Below, piece after piece: positions 11,445-22,587 of a DNA stretch of 64,000 nt (within the stretch, counting starts at the first letter, position 1; each line of letters starts with the position of its first letter). Made by a program: the position numbers and the translations under genes. Source of the stretch: Sycon ciliatum (Eukaryota; Porifera; Calcarea; Leucosolenida; Sycettidae); NCBI RefSeq assembly GCF_964019385.1, contig NC_088643.1, positions 14,170,800 through 14,234,799 on the forward strand, given 5' to 3'. Below the pieces are notes generated by a model. That model saw only the letters and a list, made by a program, of their open reading frames with translations, was not told the origin of the DNA and ran no database searches.

Positions 11445-13500
11445 AAGCAAGTCAATACTCTGGCCAAGCAGGATGATTGCACGAATGCTTCTATTGAGTA
11501 ATTCATACATAGTCATGTACATGTCGATTCCACTCCATCCAGAACAACAAATGCTGGTGGAATGTGCTATCATTCAAGGGGAAACTACTTTTTCTTGAAT
11601 GTAGGGTGGAGCATATTTCTCGCACAAACAAGCTGGAAGGTGATCTCCTTGGATCAACAGCACCAAAGCTTTCTGAACAACCCTTCAAGCAAGAAGCTAG
11701 ATTGGAATGTATGGATAGTGTATGTACGTACATATGACCGTAGGCTTTGCCTTCTGTAATGGGTATGTGTTGTGAGCAATGACAGCAGATGTATGTGTAG
11801 ATGTAACAATATTTGTGGGTTTGTGGACAGGCGGGTACATGTAGGTACATGTCGATACAACTACAAGGTTTCTTGTTAGCCACATCTACGTGGTCTTCCT
11901 AATGAAATGGGCGCCAGTGCGTTATGGCATGAGAGCGGAAGCGTAAACCGTTCTCCGCGCCACCAGAAGCCTATCGCCTTTCACCAGAAAAGGCCAGAAC
12001 GCTTAACCCTTTGAGAGCCGATTGACAATTTCAAAATTCTGCATATTTTCATGTTCTTTGGGACGTAACTTTTAAGAGCGTAGAGGGTTTGTTTGTTTCT
12101 TCTCCACTTTACCTGTATCATCCTATCTGAGTTACACAAATACATGTACAGTTCTGAATGGCTAAACATTATACCATTTATACGTGTGGTCAAAGTGCTT
12201 CACAACGGTCATGATACTCAAGGTGATCATGACAAGAAGAGGAGGGAGAAACTTAAAAGTGTTGTACGACTCTGCGTTTAACGCACAAGTAGACGATCAT
12301 CAGATAACAGGTCAATCTGAAAACCTTTTTCATGGGCAAAACAAACACAATGGATTAATGCTTCACAAAACTGGTGAAGAAATCAGGTTAAAGTTTATCA
12401 TAATCATGCTTTGATATAGACAGGAAGGTGAATCCAGTTGGCCGTCCACAGATTACGAATATAGAACATAGAAATCGCGCAACCCAAGTACCCCTCTCTC
12501 AACAAGAGGAGTGAATTTGTGTCAAAGTGTCGCCATGAGAACAAGTACTAACTTGTGAACTTCAAATCATCCACAGGCTTTACCTAATCAAGTAGGAGAC
12601 AACCAGCGCCTGTCACTTGAAGTGATACCTTTCACCACTGCTGTCATTGGCATGTTTAGATTTGCGCCATGATGCAGTCATTTACACTTTGCTTTGTGGG
12701 TATATAAACCAGTACTGATCCAGATTTACTCATTTAATACTGTATTCTGATGATCGCTTTAATTAGGGCGTGAAACTCAGAGTTAAAACATTGTTTTCCG
12801 TCATCTTACTGTGGTTAAACTAGCTCTGCCTCTCGGTATTGAGCACACTCTTGGACAGCCTGGAACCTCTCTGTTTTATCCTTGTAGTGTGCAAGTCCAG
12901 CATTCCCGGTTTGGAGTGCTTGAATCTCCTTGATTTGGGTTGCCTACCGGCCACAAACTTCAATAGCTACTAGGAGTGTGTGCAATGCGTAGATTTCGGT
13001 TTCAGTGCTGTAAGCTTATAAGGCAAGTCAATATTCTGGTGGAGCACGATGTTTCCAAGAACGAATTTTCATGCCTGCTGCCTCTGCTCCACGCAGACCA
13101 ACAGGTGCTGGTAGAATGCGCTACCATACAGGTGGGTGGGGGAATTGATTTCTCTTGAACGTAGGGTGGCGCATGTTTATAGCACAACCAAGCTGGAAGG
13201 TGATCTCGAAATACCCAGTAAAGTGCCTTCAGGACAAACTTTCAGAGAAGAATACAGATTGGTGTACATGTATGTACGGACAGCATACATGTTAATGTTC
13301 ATGTATGTGTGAGTTTTCCGTATGTTTAAAAAAAACATGTCTGACTTGTGCCTTCTGCGGTGCGAACTCGTTATGAGCAATTCAGATGTGGATGCAGATG
13401 TATGCGTGCACTATAGGTAAGTGTGGAGAGAGGCAGGGACATAGATAGGGTCTGTTGATAGGAAGGCAGATATGGGAGCAATCCTCTTTTAAGGTATGGT
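11445..13500 (+). repeat. Unit A spacer: alpha half-unit and start of beta
   Basis: Two paralogous stretches, 11480-11900 and 13020-13420, share GCTGGTGGAATGTGCTACC / GCTGGTAGAATGCGCTACC followed by a TGAATGTAGGGTGG / TGAACGTAGGGTGG block and AAGCTGGAAGGTGATCTC. Between them are 12090-12420 (the CATGATACTCAAGG region) and 12490-12960. Relative to units C to G, about 700 bp is missing near 12490. No convincing gene; the short frames do not show third-position bias between paralogs. Confidence 0.7.
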
Positions 13501-14385
13501 GCGTTCTAACATTGAACGGGCACCATGGCCAAACTCAGCAGATGATTGCCAAGGCGTTATCCGTTGTTCACATCATCTTTCCCCATAAGAGCAAACTCCT
13601 TTAGAACGGCAGAGGTGACCGTGTTGCTCGACGGTGATTCTTCTTCGCTTCATCCGGTTCATCACATCGGAGTTACGTGGATACAATCTAAAACGGCAGA
13701 ACACAATCTACATGTACCTTTACATGTACGTGTGGCCACAGTGCCACCTACATGTATATGATAGGTCATCATAACTTTATGTAGTGAAATACAAACATAA
13801 TGGCAGTTACTGGTATACTTGCAATTTGGAAGGTTGCATACTGAAGTGTAGATCTCCGCTCTCGGGCTGAAGAGGAGCATACATGTACACTCACAAGGCT
13901 ACTTCATATAGAATCCATGTTAGTTTAGCCCACTATTTCCACCTTGTTTGACGACCCTGGGGCCAATTGCTTTACGCAGCCAGCCCCACAAAGGGAAAAT
14001 GTGCTACGTGAATGGCGGGTTGGCTTGTTACCCCATCGAAGTGTAGTTTCGTATTCGATCACCCAGTATGGACTGGCAGGGTATGTCACGGGTTGTCATG
14101 TGACGGGACATCTGTGTGGTGTGTAACTCAAGCATCCCGCTACTGAAACTTGCGCATCTGCTTGATATGGGTTACCTAGCAATCACAAGCAGTTAACTCC
14201 ATCAGCTACTTTACAAACGGATCCTACGCAAACGATGGAGAGCGACAAATTTTGGATTGTTTTCAGCACAACGCTACTTTTTCCCCAATTTTCATCATCA
14301 CATCAGTGTGCTTTTACACCTTTTCCCGAGATACATTTATTTCCACACACCGACTTTTTGTTGCTTACAGCTGGACATCAAGGCT
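13501..14385 (+). repeat. Unit A/B spacer: beta half-unit upstream of copy B
   Basis: Colinear with the reversed segments 22770-23780 (C) and 32900-33900 (D). It holds the reverse complement of the QHLC small frame, here interrupted by a stop, and a 60-codon frame at 13944-14126 conserved in several units. No protein family recognised. Confidence 0.65.
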
Positions 14386-14570
14386 TATATAAAGCCAATG
14401 TTCTCCATGATGCCATCAAGTTCACCTTCTCCAAAAGTTAGCTTACGACCAGACGCCCAAGGCAAAAGGTACTATCTTCAAGAGAGGTGGAAATCGTGTT
14501 TTGCCGTACGAACTAGAAACGCTCTTTGTGGGAAATACCAGCTGTCCAACTTTCACCAGACGGAAGCATA
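14386..14570 (+). promoter_or_regulatory. Copy B: TATA box and candidate exon 1
   Basis: TATATAAAG at 14386-14394, then 160 bp (14411-14570) ending at a GTAAGA donor (GT at 14571). The first AG upstream is TTGCTTACAG. The segment may be a 5' UTR exon starting about 30 bp after the TATA box. One reading frame through it (starting CHQVHLLQK) is open in copies B to G. Copy B has ATA instead of ATG immediately before the donor. Confidence 0.45.
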
Positions 14571-14708
14571 GTAAGAAGATTTCAGTGTCGTATTGGCTCT
14601 GGTATGGTTTTCTACGCCTTCATGCGTATATATTTACTTGCAAGTACATTTGTATGATCAGTGACTTGAGGATGTAACAAATACTCCATTATTTTAGATA
14701 GCCTAGGG

Positions 14709-15122
14709 TAATGAGCGACCATGCAGTTCATCGGCGCAGTCCTGTGGAACCAGCTCCCGCCTGATCTCCGTTCCGAGCCCAGCCACCTTCAGTTCTGTGC
14801 CCTGCTAAAAGCGCATCATGGCTCCGTTTAAATGCTTTTCGGCTAGTGTGTTTCTGTGGTATAGCGGACTGAAGAATAGTAAACGTGTTTTGCAATATAT
14901 GTATGAAGCTATTTTGTATATAGTATGTTCCCATTCCGTTTTTGCTTTGGTGTAGCCCTGAGGTTGATTGCTTATTATTTCTACCCTTCCTCTCTCCATA
15001 CTTCTGTTACCCCCCCCCCCTCTCTCTCATTCCTTCTGTCGTCCACATGTATCAAAGGAGGCGAAATCGCCTGTTTGTGGTGCGAGGTTAAATAAACTTC
15101 TACAACAACAACAACAACAACA
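14709..15122 (+). mobile_element. LINE 3' end with (CAA)n tail in the intron of copy B
   Basis: Starts after GATAGCCTAGGG, where other copies continue with ATA(T/C). A frame from 14719 reads MQFIGAVLWNQLPPDLRS and ends KAHHGSV-stop, the C-terminal pattern of CR1-like ORF2 proteins. It is followed by a 3' UTR with AATAAA and a tail ACAACAACAACAACAACAA. Strongly 5' truncated. Confidence 0.8.
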
Positions 15123-15158
15123 ATATTATAGGAATAGGATATTTGAAATTTCAAATTT

Positions 15159-15305
15159 GAGTATTGCTCGCGAATAGCAAGGTCCCTGGTTCGAGGCCCG
15201 GTGGTGTGACTGATGATTTTTTCTTTCTTTCATATCTGGCTTGCAAGTGTTGAGTTTCGGAGAGAAAAGAGCAGTACGTGGCATGTGGCCTCTAATTTCC
15301 TAAAA
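15159..15305 (+). repeat. 5'-truncated copy of the tRNA-headed SINE
   Basis: Begins within the anticodon stem (TTGCTCGCGAATAGCAA). It keeps the B box as GGTTCGAGGCC and then matches the second copy through TCTTTCATATCTGGCTTGC to CTCTAATTTYCTAAAA. Confidence 0.75.
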
Positions 15306-15705
15306 TCTTTGAAATTCTCCGTGAAGTCCAAATTTGAAATTGCAATTTGTATTTCCTCGCAGGGGACATTTATTTATTTATTTATATATTTATTACAACA
15401 TCTCAAGACTCGGTGGAAACACCGGCCAATTTAAGAGAGTGGGTGATTGCCAACCACGGCGATAAATAAAAGTAAGGGGAGGGAAAAAGAAAGAGTAGCA
15501 AAATGAACAGCAACAAAAACTCCGTAAAGAAAGATAATGTCAAATAAAAACAGTAAAAAAACACAGAGACATAGTTTGATGCGCTCCCCATGATATCAAG
15601 CGAATGGCCGAGGGCCCTCTTGATTGGTGTGAGTTGCCAGCATGATGCAAGCCAGATATGAATTGATCGAAGAAGGATAGATTTACCATCACTGTGGATA
15701 AGAGT
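15306..15705. other. Spacer between the two SINE copies
   Basis: AT-rich, with a TTTA run near 15370-15395 and A-rich sequence around 15470-15560. A 101-codon minus frame (15708-15403) has no recognisable features. It probably belongs to the same composite retroposon insertion in the intron of copy B. Confidence 0.4.
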
Positions 15706-15876
15706 CATACTGTAGCTCAGTTGGTTAGAGCATTGCTCGCGAATAGCAAGGTCCCTGGTTCGAGTCCCGGTGGTGTGACTGATGATTTTTTCTTTCTTTC
15801 ATATCTGGCTTGCAAGTGTTGAGTTTCGGAGAGAAAAGAGCAGTACGTGGCATGTGGCCTCTAATTTTCTAAAAAC
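15706..15876 (+). mobile_element. tRNA-derived SINE, near-complete head
   Basis: 15706-15778 folds as a 73-base tRNA-like cloverleaf. The acceptor stem is CATACTG with TGGTGTG (seven pairs including wobbles), the D arm starts TAGCTCAGTTGGTTAGAGC, the anticodon arm is TTGCT/AGCAA with loop CGCGAAT, and the T arm is CCTGG/CCCGG around TTCGAGT. The A box (TAGCTCAGTTGG) and B box (GGTTCGAGTCC) match RNA polymerase III promoters. Position 33 is G rather than T, so it is not a working tRNA. A tail shared with the truncated copy follows. Confidence 0.8.
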
Positions 15877-16275
15877 TAGGACATGTGAAGTTCATGGAAA
15901 AGGATGTTGAAAGGTCTCTTCTGGGATGACGACTACTAATGCACCATGGATTAGGGGTAGGACATTGCTGGCCATAAGCCCAGAGGGTGCTTAGTTGGTG
16001 TCCTCGGGGTGATAGTAAGTTTGTTCTCCAGACCTTTCCCGTTTTCATCTCCGTCTAACTTATGAGTATTGCAGGTAGAAGGTTGAACAATACAATCATC
16101 AGGTCTGAGCTGCCATTGGTAGTTTTACTTGAGCATCAGCGCTCTAGTTACAGCTTGCCTACTACACATCACATCTTCACAAGTATTGCATCTCAACAAA
16201 ATAATTGTGGTGTGTTACTTTCCATGCCTACGTGTGTTATAGGATGGATGCAGTCATTGTATCGTCATTGTCATT

Positions 16276-16788
16276 ATGACTATCCTAAGTCCATTCTGGG
16301 CCAATCGTTTAGAGAGCGTTCAAGCAATGCCAGCCAAGTCCAACGTTTCATGCGTTCAATCTACTCATGCACCAGAAACTGAGTACAACGGCGATTTTAC
16401 AAGAATATTGCCACGTGTTCGTACCCCACCACCAGTTGAATATCCCGCCGATATGACTCCTGACGAAGAGTACTGCAGAGTCCTATTCAGTGGCTGGGTG
16501 CCCAAACAAGCGTATCCGGATAATAAGGTTAAGTGTCAGAATAGCTGGGCTTGCAAACGGCTTAGCACGACACATGAAACCATTCCCACACACATGTTCA
16601 GTTATGTGCTCCCTCGTTATGTGGACGCCAAGGGCATGTGCGACTGCCAAGCTATCACATTCTATCCGCTTCATCTGAGACGTGCGAACAGTACAGAAGC
16701 CTGGACGTTCCAGACAGCGAGTGACTCTTTTATCATCACTGGATACACTTGTAGACACAAGAAAGCGTGTCGAAAGTTTAACTGCTAA
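16276..16788 (+). CDS. Copy B: cysteine-rich secreted protein, IL-17-like candidate (170 aa)
   Basis: Full-length frame with all nine cysteines. It differs from C to G at E14 (RLESV), E55, Y80 and K84. A CAG acceptor ends at 16253. If exon 1 is at 14386-14570, the intron is about 1.7 kb because of the LINE and SINE insertions, against about 0.5 kb in other copies. It is the last plus-strand copy and faces copy C tail to tail. Family reasoning as for copy A. Confidence 0.72.
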   Translation: MTILSPFWANRLESVQAMPAKSNVSCVQSTHAPETEYNGDFTRILPRVRTPPPVEYPADMTPDEEYCRVLFSGWVPKQAYPDNKVKCQNSWACKRLSTTHETIPTHMFSYVLPRYVDAKGMCDCQAITFYPLHLRRANSTEAWTFQTASDSFIITGYTCRHKKACRKFNC

Positions 16789-16861
16789 GCACACACAGGC
16801 AGCAACAGATCCAACTGTCCTCCTTCTGGAATAGGTCCATACTGACCGGCATGGAATTCAA

Positions 16862-17251
16862 TCCCTCTCTCTCTCTATCTCTCTCTCTCTCTCACTCTCT
16901 CCCTCTATTCTCTGTATTACCTAAGTTATACGTCATTCTAATTTCACACAAGCGGAAAAACCGTCAGAGATCAAATTCCATTACACAGTGTTTCACCGTT
17001 CAAGCAACGGATCATCAGATGGATGATCAAACAAAGTATGATACACTGGTTATATACTCATAAGGTGTGAACTCCGTCATTCTAATTTCCAAATAATAAT
17101 TGCATAATTATTCTCTATTCGGATTATAAATACATGAAGTATACTATTAATTTTTGACTATGTGCCTCATATATCACTTGTTCAGTCCCCGGACCTTACT
17201 AGCTATTTCAAAGTATTGCTTCTGTTGCTGTCGACGTTTGATTGTCTTCCT

Positions 17252-17320
<69 letters not shown>

Positions 17321-17380
17321 GCCTGAGTATTTCTCTCTCTCTCTCTGTCTCTCTCTCTCCCTCTATTCTCTGTATTACCT
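16862..17380. repeat. CT tracts and partial duplication 3' of copy B
   Basis: A short CT tract (16862-16910) is followed by TATTCTCTGTATTACCTAAG. Part of the flank is then repeated with a second, longer CT tract (17257-17366) that interrupts a partial copy of the CFCCC frame at 17154-17260. Copy B thus has a local duplication not seen in the other copies. Confidence 0.8.
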
Positions 17381-17445
17381 AAGTTATACGTCATTCTAAT
17401 TTCCAAATTGCATAATTATTCTCTATTCGGATTATAAATAAATAC

Positions 17446-17649
17446 ATGAAGTATACTATTAATTTTTATGTAGCGACTATGTGCCTGCAGTATAGGGTGA
17501 TCATACATCACTTGTTCAATCCCCGAACCTTGCTAGCTATTTCAAAGTATTGCTTCTGTTGCTGTCGACGTTTGATTGTCTTCCTGATCTATTTATATGA
17601 AAAAATTACAGTTGTCTACAATCCTCGTTGTCTACGAAACTCTGAGTAA
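17446..17649 (+). CDS. Candidate small ORF, CFCCC motif (copy B, 67 aa)
   Basis: MKYTINFYVATMCLQYRV start, KYCFCCCRRLIVFLI core, CLRNSE end. AATAAA occurs just upstream (17434-17442), so the region may instead be the 3' end of the main transcript. Open in A to F, broken in G. Confidence 0.25.
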   Translation: MKYTINFYVATMCLQYRVIIHHLFNPRTLLAISKYCFCCCRRLIVFLIYLYEKITVVYNPRCLRNSE

Positions 17650-19060
17650 CGGCAGAAATGGACTTTGTCGTGTCATTGGACGCATTGCTGTGTGAGGATT
17701 GTATTAATTTTGCGTTTTCAGTATTCATGTGAGAGTCGGTCTGACCGAAATTTCCACATCCGCTGGAACGATGCAAACCTCTGCGTTTAATGCGCACATG
17801 GAGCTCCTATAGTGGAGGGGGATGGGAGGATCAGACCAACCACAAACTGACCAAGTGGTAGTCAAAGACCGACACTCCCAGTCAATGTATCCATGTATCC
17901 TCTAACTTGTTTCAGGCCACGAACTCCCCGCCACTGGTCTAGTCAGGCACACATAGTGGGATAATTTGAAACCATGACTGAGAGACTTACAATACCACGA
18001 TCGCCTTGATGCAGCGATTGGACGTTTCAGTATTTGATCATGCACGTTTTGATGGGTCAGGTCTACTCGCCTCCCAACCTTTCTAGAAGCTAAACATTAT
18101 AAGAATTATAAACTGCAAATTAGTAATCCAATATTAGAACCTTCCAAGTTTGAAGGCTGTTGGTCTGCGAATTCCAAGACGTGATGCAGCTAAGAATCAA
18201 GTCGCTGAATGTGATTAACTGATCAGTCAATGTTGTGCTAATCACTGCACGTTCTGACTCTCCAGCCAGTACCCTGCTTATAATTCTTAGTGTTGGACAA
18301 AACACGCATAACTTGTAAACCTTTGTCCCTCTCTTCTTAATATCAATCCTTGCCTCTCCAGACGAGTCTGATCTGCACAGATATTACGTCGCAGATATTA
18401 CAGGTCGAAATGCAGTAAGCTGAAAAGACGTGAACGCAGTGCGTTAGTTCTCGGTTTCAGTGTTGTAAGGTTGTAAGGTTGTATATATATGAAGCAAGTC
18501 AATACTCTGGCCAAGCAGGATGATTGCACGAATGCTTCTATTGAGTAATTCATACATAGTCATGTACATGTCGATTCCACTCCATCCAGAACAACAAGTG
18601 CTGGTGGAATGTGCTACCATTCAAGGGGAAACTACTTTTTCTTGAATGTAGGGTGGTGCATATTGCTCGCACAAACAAGCTGGAAGGTGATCTCCTTGGA
18701 TTAACCATAGCTTTCTGAACAATCCTTTAAGCAAGAAGCTAGATTGGAATGTATGGATGGTGTATGTACGTACATATGACCTTTGCCTAAGGTTGTATAT
18801 TTAATGCATGAGAGCGGAAGCGTAAACCGTGCTCCGCGCCACCAGAAGCCTATTGCCTTTCACCAGAAAAGGCCAGAACGCTTAAGAGCGTGGAGGGTTT
18901 GTTTGTTTCTTCTCCACTTTACCTGTCTCATCCTATCTGAGTTACACACATACATGTACAGTTCTGAATGGCTAAACATTATACGTGTGGTCAAAGTGCT
19001 TCACAACTGTCATGATACTCAAGATTATCATGACAAGAAGAGGAGCTCGCGAGAGATATT
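17650..19060 (+). repeat. 3' flank of copy B (alpha half-unit)
   Basis: Colinear with unit A, reversed relative to D to G. It includes an empty LINE site near 18545 (GAGTAATTCATACATAG) and ends at ATCATGACAAGAAGAGG, where similarity to the array stops. Confidence 0.8.
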
Positions 19061-19974
19061 GTAGCAGTTTCAGAGTCAGATCGACTACATGCATCCTTTC
19101 CTGGAAGTTTGACAATGTGCAGCCTTTCTTCCATTTTTGGTCCACACCAAGAGCATTATAGCCCCTGCTGAAGCATTATAATCAACATTATGAGGTAGTT
19201 TTGGGAGCATTATGATTAGCATTATACGAACAGTTTCGGAGCAATATCCGCTGGACTCTACTTACTGCAGATAACCCTGTAATATCTGCGACGTAATCTC
19301 TGTGAAACTCAGACTCGAATGTAGAGCCAATGATTCCAATTAAGACGATAGGACCAAAGGTTTGCAAATTATGCGTTTATTCGTCCAATACTAACAATTA
19401 TCACTTGCACCCGAATGCATCAGAGCAATGTATAGTAAATGGGAGAACCAAGTGACTACATGCAATGGAAAGTCACAGAGCAAAGCTGCATGCATACACA
19501 CGTATTCTCACAACATCGCAAAAGGATAATATTGGTGTACACCACTGTGCTGGTTTCGATCAGCTGGTGAAGCAATTGGCATTGTAAACAGCCAAAGACT
19601 TAAGTGATCGCTCATGACTGAGCCGCAGCAGTACCCGTGATCGGGTAACGAGGGTGAAACAATTGGCGTTGCACACGGCCAAAGCTATCGCTCATGCTTG
19701 AGCGGCAATAGTACCCGCGACCAGGTGCAATGACTACTGATTGGCGTCGCAAACAGCCGACCAATAGTATGAGATAGTAGCAGCAAAGCAACCAGTTCAA
19801 GGAAGCTGTTCCCACCTATATAATGTGGGAATGGGAGGGTGGGTGGCAAACAAATTCCGGTTGCTGCTCAGTGACACTGCAAAGGAAAGCGCAAGCCAAA
19901 GTCAGCGCAGCAATAGCTACCCAAGGCGATTTGGGCGCGCATGCGCAGCATTTGAGTGCACCTGTAAAGCCAGC
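19061..19974. other. Inversion junction, left part
   Basis: Non-array sequence between the tail-to-tail copies. It has a cluster of GCATTAT/ACATTAT motifs (19150-19260, also near 62480-62610) and a fragment TGTAATATCTGCGACGTAAT resembling the unit. At 19566-19765 there are two to three diverged tandem copies of an 80-95-bp sequence (CAATTGGC(A/G)TTG..ACA..CCAAAG..CGCTCATG). No gene. Confidence 0.55.
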
Positions 19975-20447
19975 TAGGCCTTGACGTATTATGCTAGCAT
20001 AATTTTTCGCATAATTCTTACCAAAATCGAATAAGCGCATAATTCGAGGCAAATTGCATACGAATCGCATAAATTGGAAGAATCCAACTGTTCGCATCAA
20101 ATTCCATACAGTTGTACATGTTCTTGTCACTACAAGTACAAGTACAAGTAGATGCACCAGGAAGTCGTAGGTTTACGACTCCCTTGATAACATGTCCAGT
20201 CCACTACAATCAGTGACGGTCGTAGCTAGGTCGGACGGTGCGTTGACCCCGGCGAACTTTTGCTACTACAGTACAAATAAATCCCCTGTTATTTTGCACA
20301 GAACCATCATATACATTAGCAGCATATGTGAGCATGATGCGCATAATATGATAACTTTTAGCATAAAAATAGCATAATTCTGCCATTTTTTCAGCAATGC
20401 GAAAAGCATAATTTCACGAAAGTATTAGCATAATCCGTCAAGGCCTA
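19975..20447. mobile_element. hAT-like MITE, 473 bp
   Basis: The ends are inverted repeats: TAGGCCTTGACGTATTATGC on the left, and on the right, read in reverse, TAGGCCTTGACGGATTATGC. It is flanked by an exact 8-bp direct repeat AAGCCAGC. An 8-bp duplication with TAGGC-type termini is typical of hAT elements. The AT-rich interior repeats GCATAAT motifs. A second family member is at 52499-53109. Confidence 0.9.
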
Positions 20448-21163
20448 AAGCCAGCTCAGTCGCAGCTAGTATGAGATAGAGAGCAGCGCATCGGTCTTAT
20501 CGCTAACTAGGGTTACCCCAAAAGCTAACCCAATATTTATAAGCATGATACTGGCTGGTTAGTCATAACGTGCAAGGATTAGCACAACACTAGCTGATTA
20601 CTTACTGACATTCAACGACTGGATTCTTAGCTGCATCACGTCTTGGAATTCGCAGACAAATAGCCTTCCAACTTGGATGGTTCTAAGATTAGATCATTAG
20701 TTTTGAAGTTTATAATTCTTACTTGTTAGCTCCTAAAAAGGTGGAAGGCAAGCCGGCCTGACTCACTAAAACGAGCATGATCACAGACCGAAACTTCCAA
20801 TCGCTGCATCAAGGCGTTCGTGGTACTATAAGTCTCTCAGTCATGGTGTCAAATCATCCCACTAAGTGTACCCGATTAGACCAGTGGCGGGGAGCTCGTG
20901 GCCTGACAGAAACTAGGGGATACATGGATACATTGACTGGGAGTTTCGGTCTTTGACTATCACTTGGTCAGTTTGGGGTGGGTCTGATCTTCTCATCTCC
21001 CTCAAAGCTGGAGCTGCATCTGCGCATTAAACCAAGAGGTTTGCATCGTTCCAGCTGTGGAAATTTCGGTCAGACCGACTCTCACATGAATACTGAATCC
21101 GCCTTTTCATGCAATTCTCACACAGCAATGAGTCCAATGACACGACAAAGTCCTTTTCTGCCG

Positions 21164-21367
21164 TTACTCAGAGTTTCGTAGAAAACGAGGATCGTAGACA
21201 ACTGTGAACTTTTCAAATAAATTGATCAGGAAGACAACCAAACGTCGACAGCAACAGAAGCAATACTTTGAAAGAGCTAGCAAGGGCCGGAGATTGAACA
21301 AGGTATGTATGATCACCCTATACTGCAGGCACATAGTCGCTACATAAAACTTAATAATATACTTCAA
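21164..21367 (-). CDS. Candidate small ORF, CFCCC motif (copy C, 67 aa)
   Basis: Same frame as in A and B with several replacements (RPLLALSKY, LINLFEKFTVVYDPRF). The cysteine cluster and the ending LRNSE are retained. Confidence 0.25.
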   Translation of the reverse strand: MKYIIKFYVATMCLQYRVIIHTLFNLRPLLALSKYCFCCCRRLVVFLINLFEKFTVVYDPRFLRNSE

Positions 21368-21546
21368 GTATTTATAATCCGAATAGAGAATAATTATGCA
21401 ATTTGGAAATTAGAATGACGTATAACTTAGATAATACAGAGAATAGAGAGAGAGAGCGAGATAGAGAGAGAGATTGAATTACAAGCTGGTCAGTATGGAC
21501 CTATTCCAGAAGGATGACAGTTGGATCTGTTGCTGCCTGTATGTGC

Positions 21547-22059
21547 TTAGCAGTTAAACTTTCGACACGCTTTCTTGTGTCTACAAGTGTATCCAGTGAT
21601 GATAAAAGAGTCACTCGCTGTCTGGAACGTCCAGGCTTCTGTACTGTTCGCACGTCTCAGATGAAGCGGATAGAATGTGATGGCTTGGCAATCGCACATG
21701 CCTTTGGCGTCCACATAACGAGGGAGCACATAACTGAACATGTGCGTGGGAATGGTTTCATGTGTCGTGCTAAGCCGTTTGCAAGCCCAGCTATTCTGAC
21801 ACTTAACGTTATTATCCGGATCCGCTTGTTTGGGCACCCAGCCACTGAATAGGACTCTGCAGTACTCTTCGTCAGGAGTCATATCGGCGGGATATGCAAC
21901 TGGTGGTGGGGTACGAACACGTGGCAATATTCTTGTAAAGTCGCCGTTGTACTCAGTTTCTGGTGCATGAGTAGATTGAACACATGAAACGTTGGACTTG
22001 GCTGGCATTGCTTGAACGATCCCTAGACGATTGGCCCAGAATGGACTTAGGATAGTCAT
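21547..22059 (-). CDS. Copy C: cysteine-rich secreted protein, IL-17-like candidate (170 aa)
   Basis: Intact 170-codon frame with H31, A55, E66 and D80. The short GA tract after the gene (21446-21476) is the shortest of the array. The upstream gene model fits well: TATA at 22764-22772, donor at 22587, acceptor CAG before 22081, intron 506 bp. It is tail to tail with copy B. Confidence 0.72.
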   Translation of the reverse strand: MTILSPFWANRLGIVQAMPAKSNVSCVQSTHAPETEYNGDFTRILPRVRTPPPVAYPADMTPDEEYCRVLFSGWVPKQADPDNNVKCQNSWACKRLSTTHETIPTHMFSYVLPRYVDAKGMCDCQAITFYPLHLRRANSTEAWTFQTASDSFIITGYTCRHKKACRKFNC

Positions 22060-22587
22060 AATGACAATGACGATACGATGACTGCAACGATCCTATAACA
22101 CACGTAGGCATGGACGGTAGTACACCACAATTTTGTTGAGATTTAAATACTTGTGAAGATGTTATGTGTAGTAGACAGGCTGTAACTAGAGCGCTGATGT
22201 TGAAGTAAAACTACCAATGGCAGCTCAGACCTGATGATTGTATTGTTCAGCCTTCTACCAGTAATACTCATAAGTTAGACGGAGATGAAAACGGGAAAGG
22301 TCTAAAGGGAAAACGTACTGTCACCCCGAGGACACCAATTAGGCACCCTCTGGGCTTATGGCCAGCAATGTCCTACCCCTAAGCCATGCTGTAGTCGTCA
22401 TCCCAGAAGAGACCGTTCAACATCCTTTTCCATGAACTTCAAATTTCCTATTCCGATATCCTAGGCTATCTGAAATAATGGAATATTTGTTACATCCTCA
22501 AGTCATTGATCATACAAATGTACGAATATACGCATGAAGGCGGTAGACAACCCTACCAGAGCCCATACGACACTGACATCTTCTTAC

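Noticed and set aside
13150-13260. Coding exon reading ISLECRVAHVYSTTKLEGDL-like in the half-units
   Set aside because: Alpha/beta differences fall on all codon positions equally and other frames are equally open; no sign of protein constraint.
15706-15778. Functional tRNA gene (anticodon CGA)
   Set aside because: Base 33 is not T, no long variable arm for serine, and the same tail is repeated upstream; better explained as a SINE head.
21514-21852. 112-codon frame antisense to the 170-aa gene (also in A, F and others)
   Set aside because: Shadow of the conserved gene; changes between copies do not favour its codon positions.
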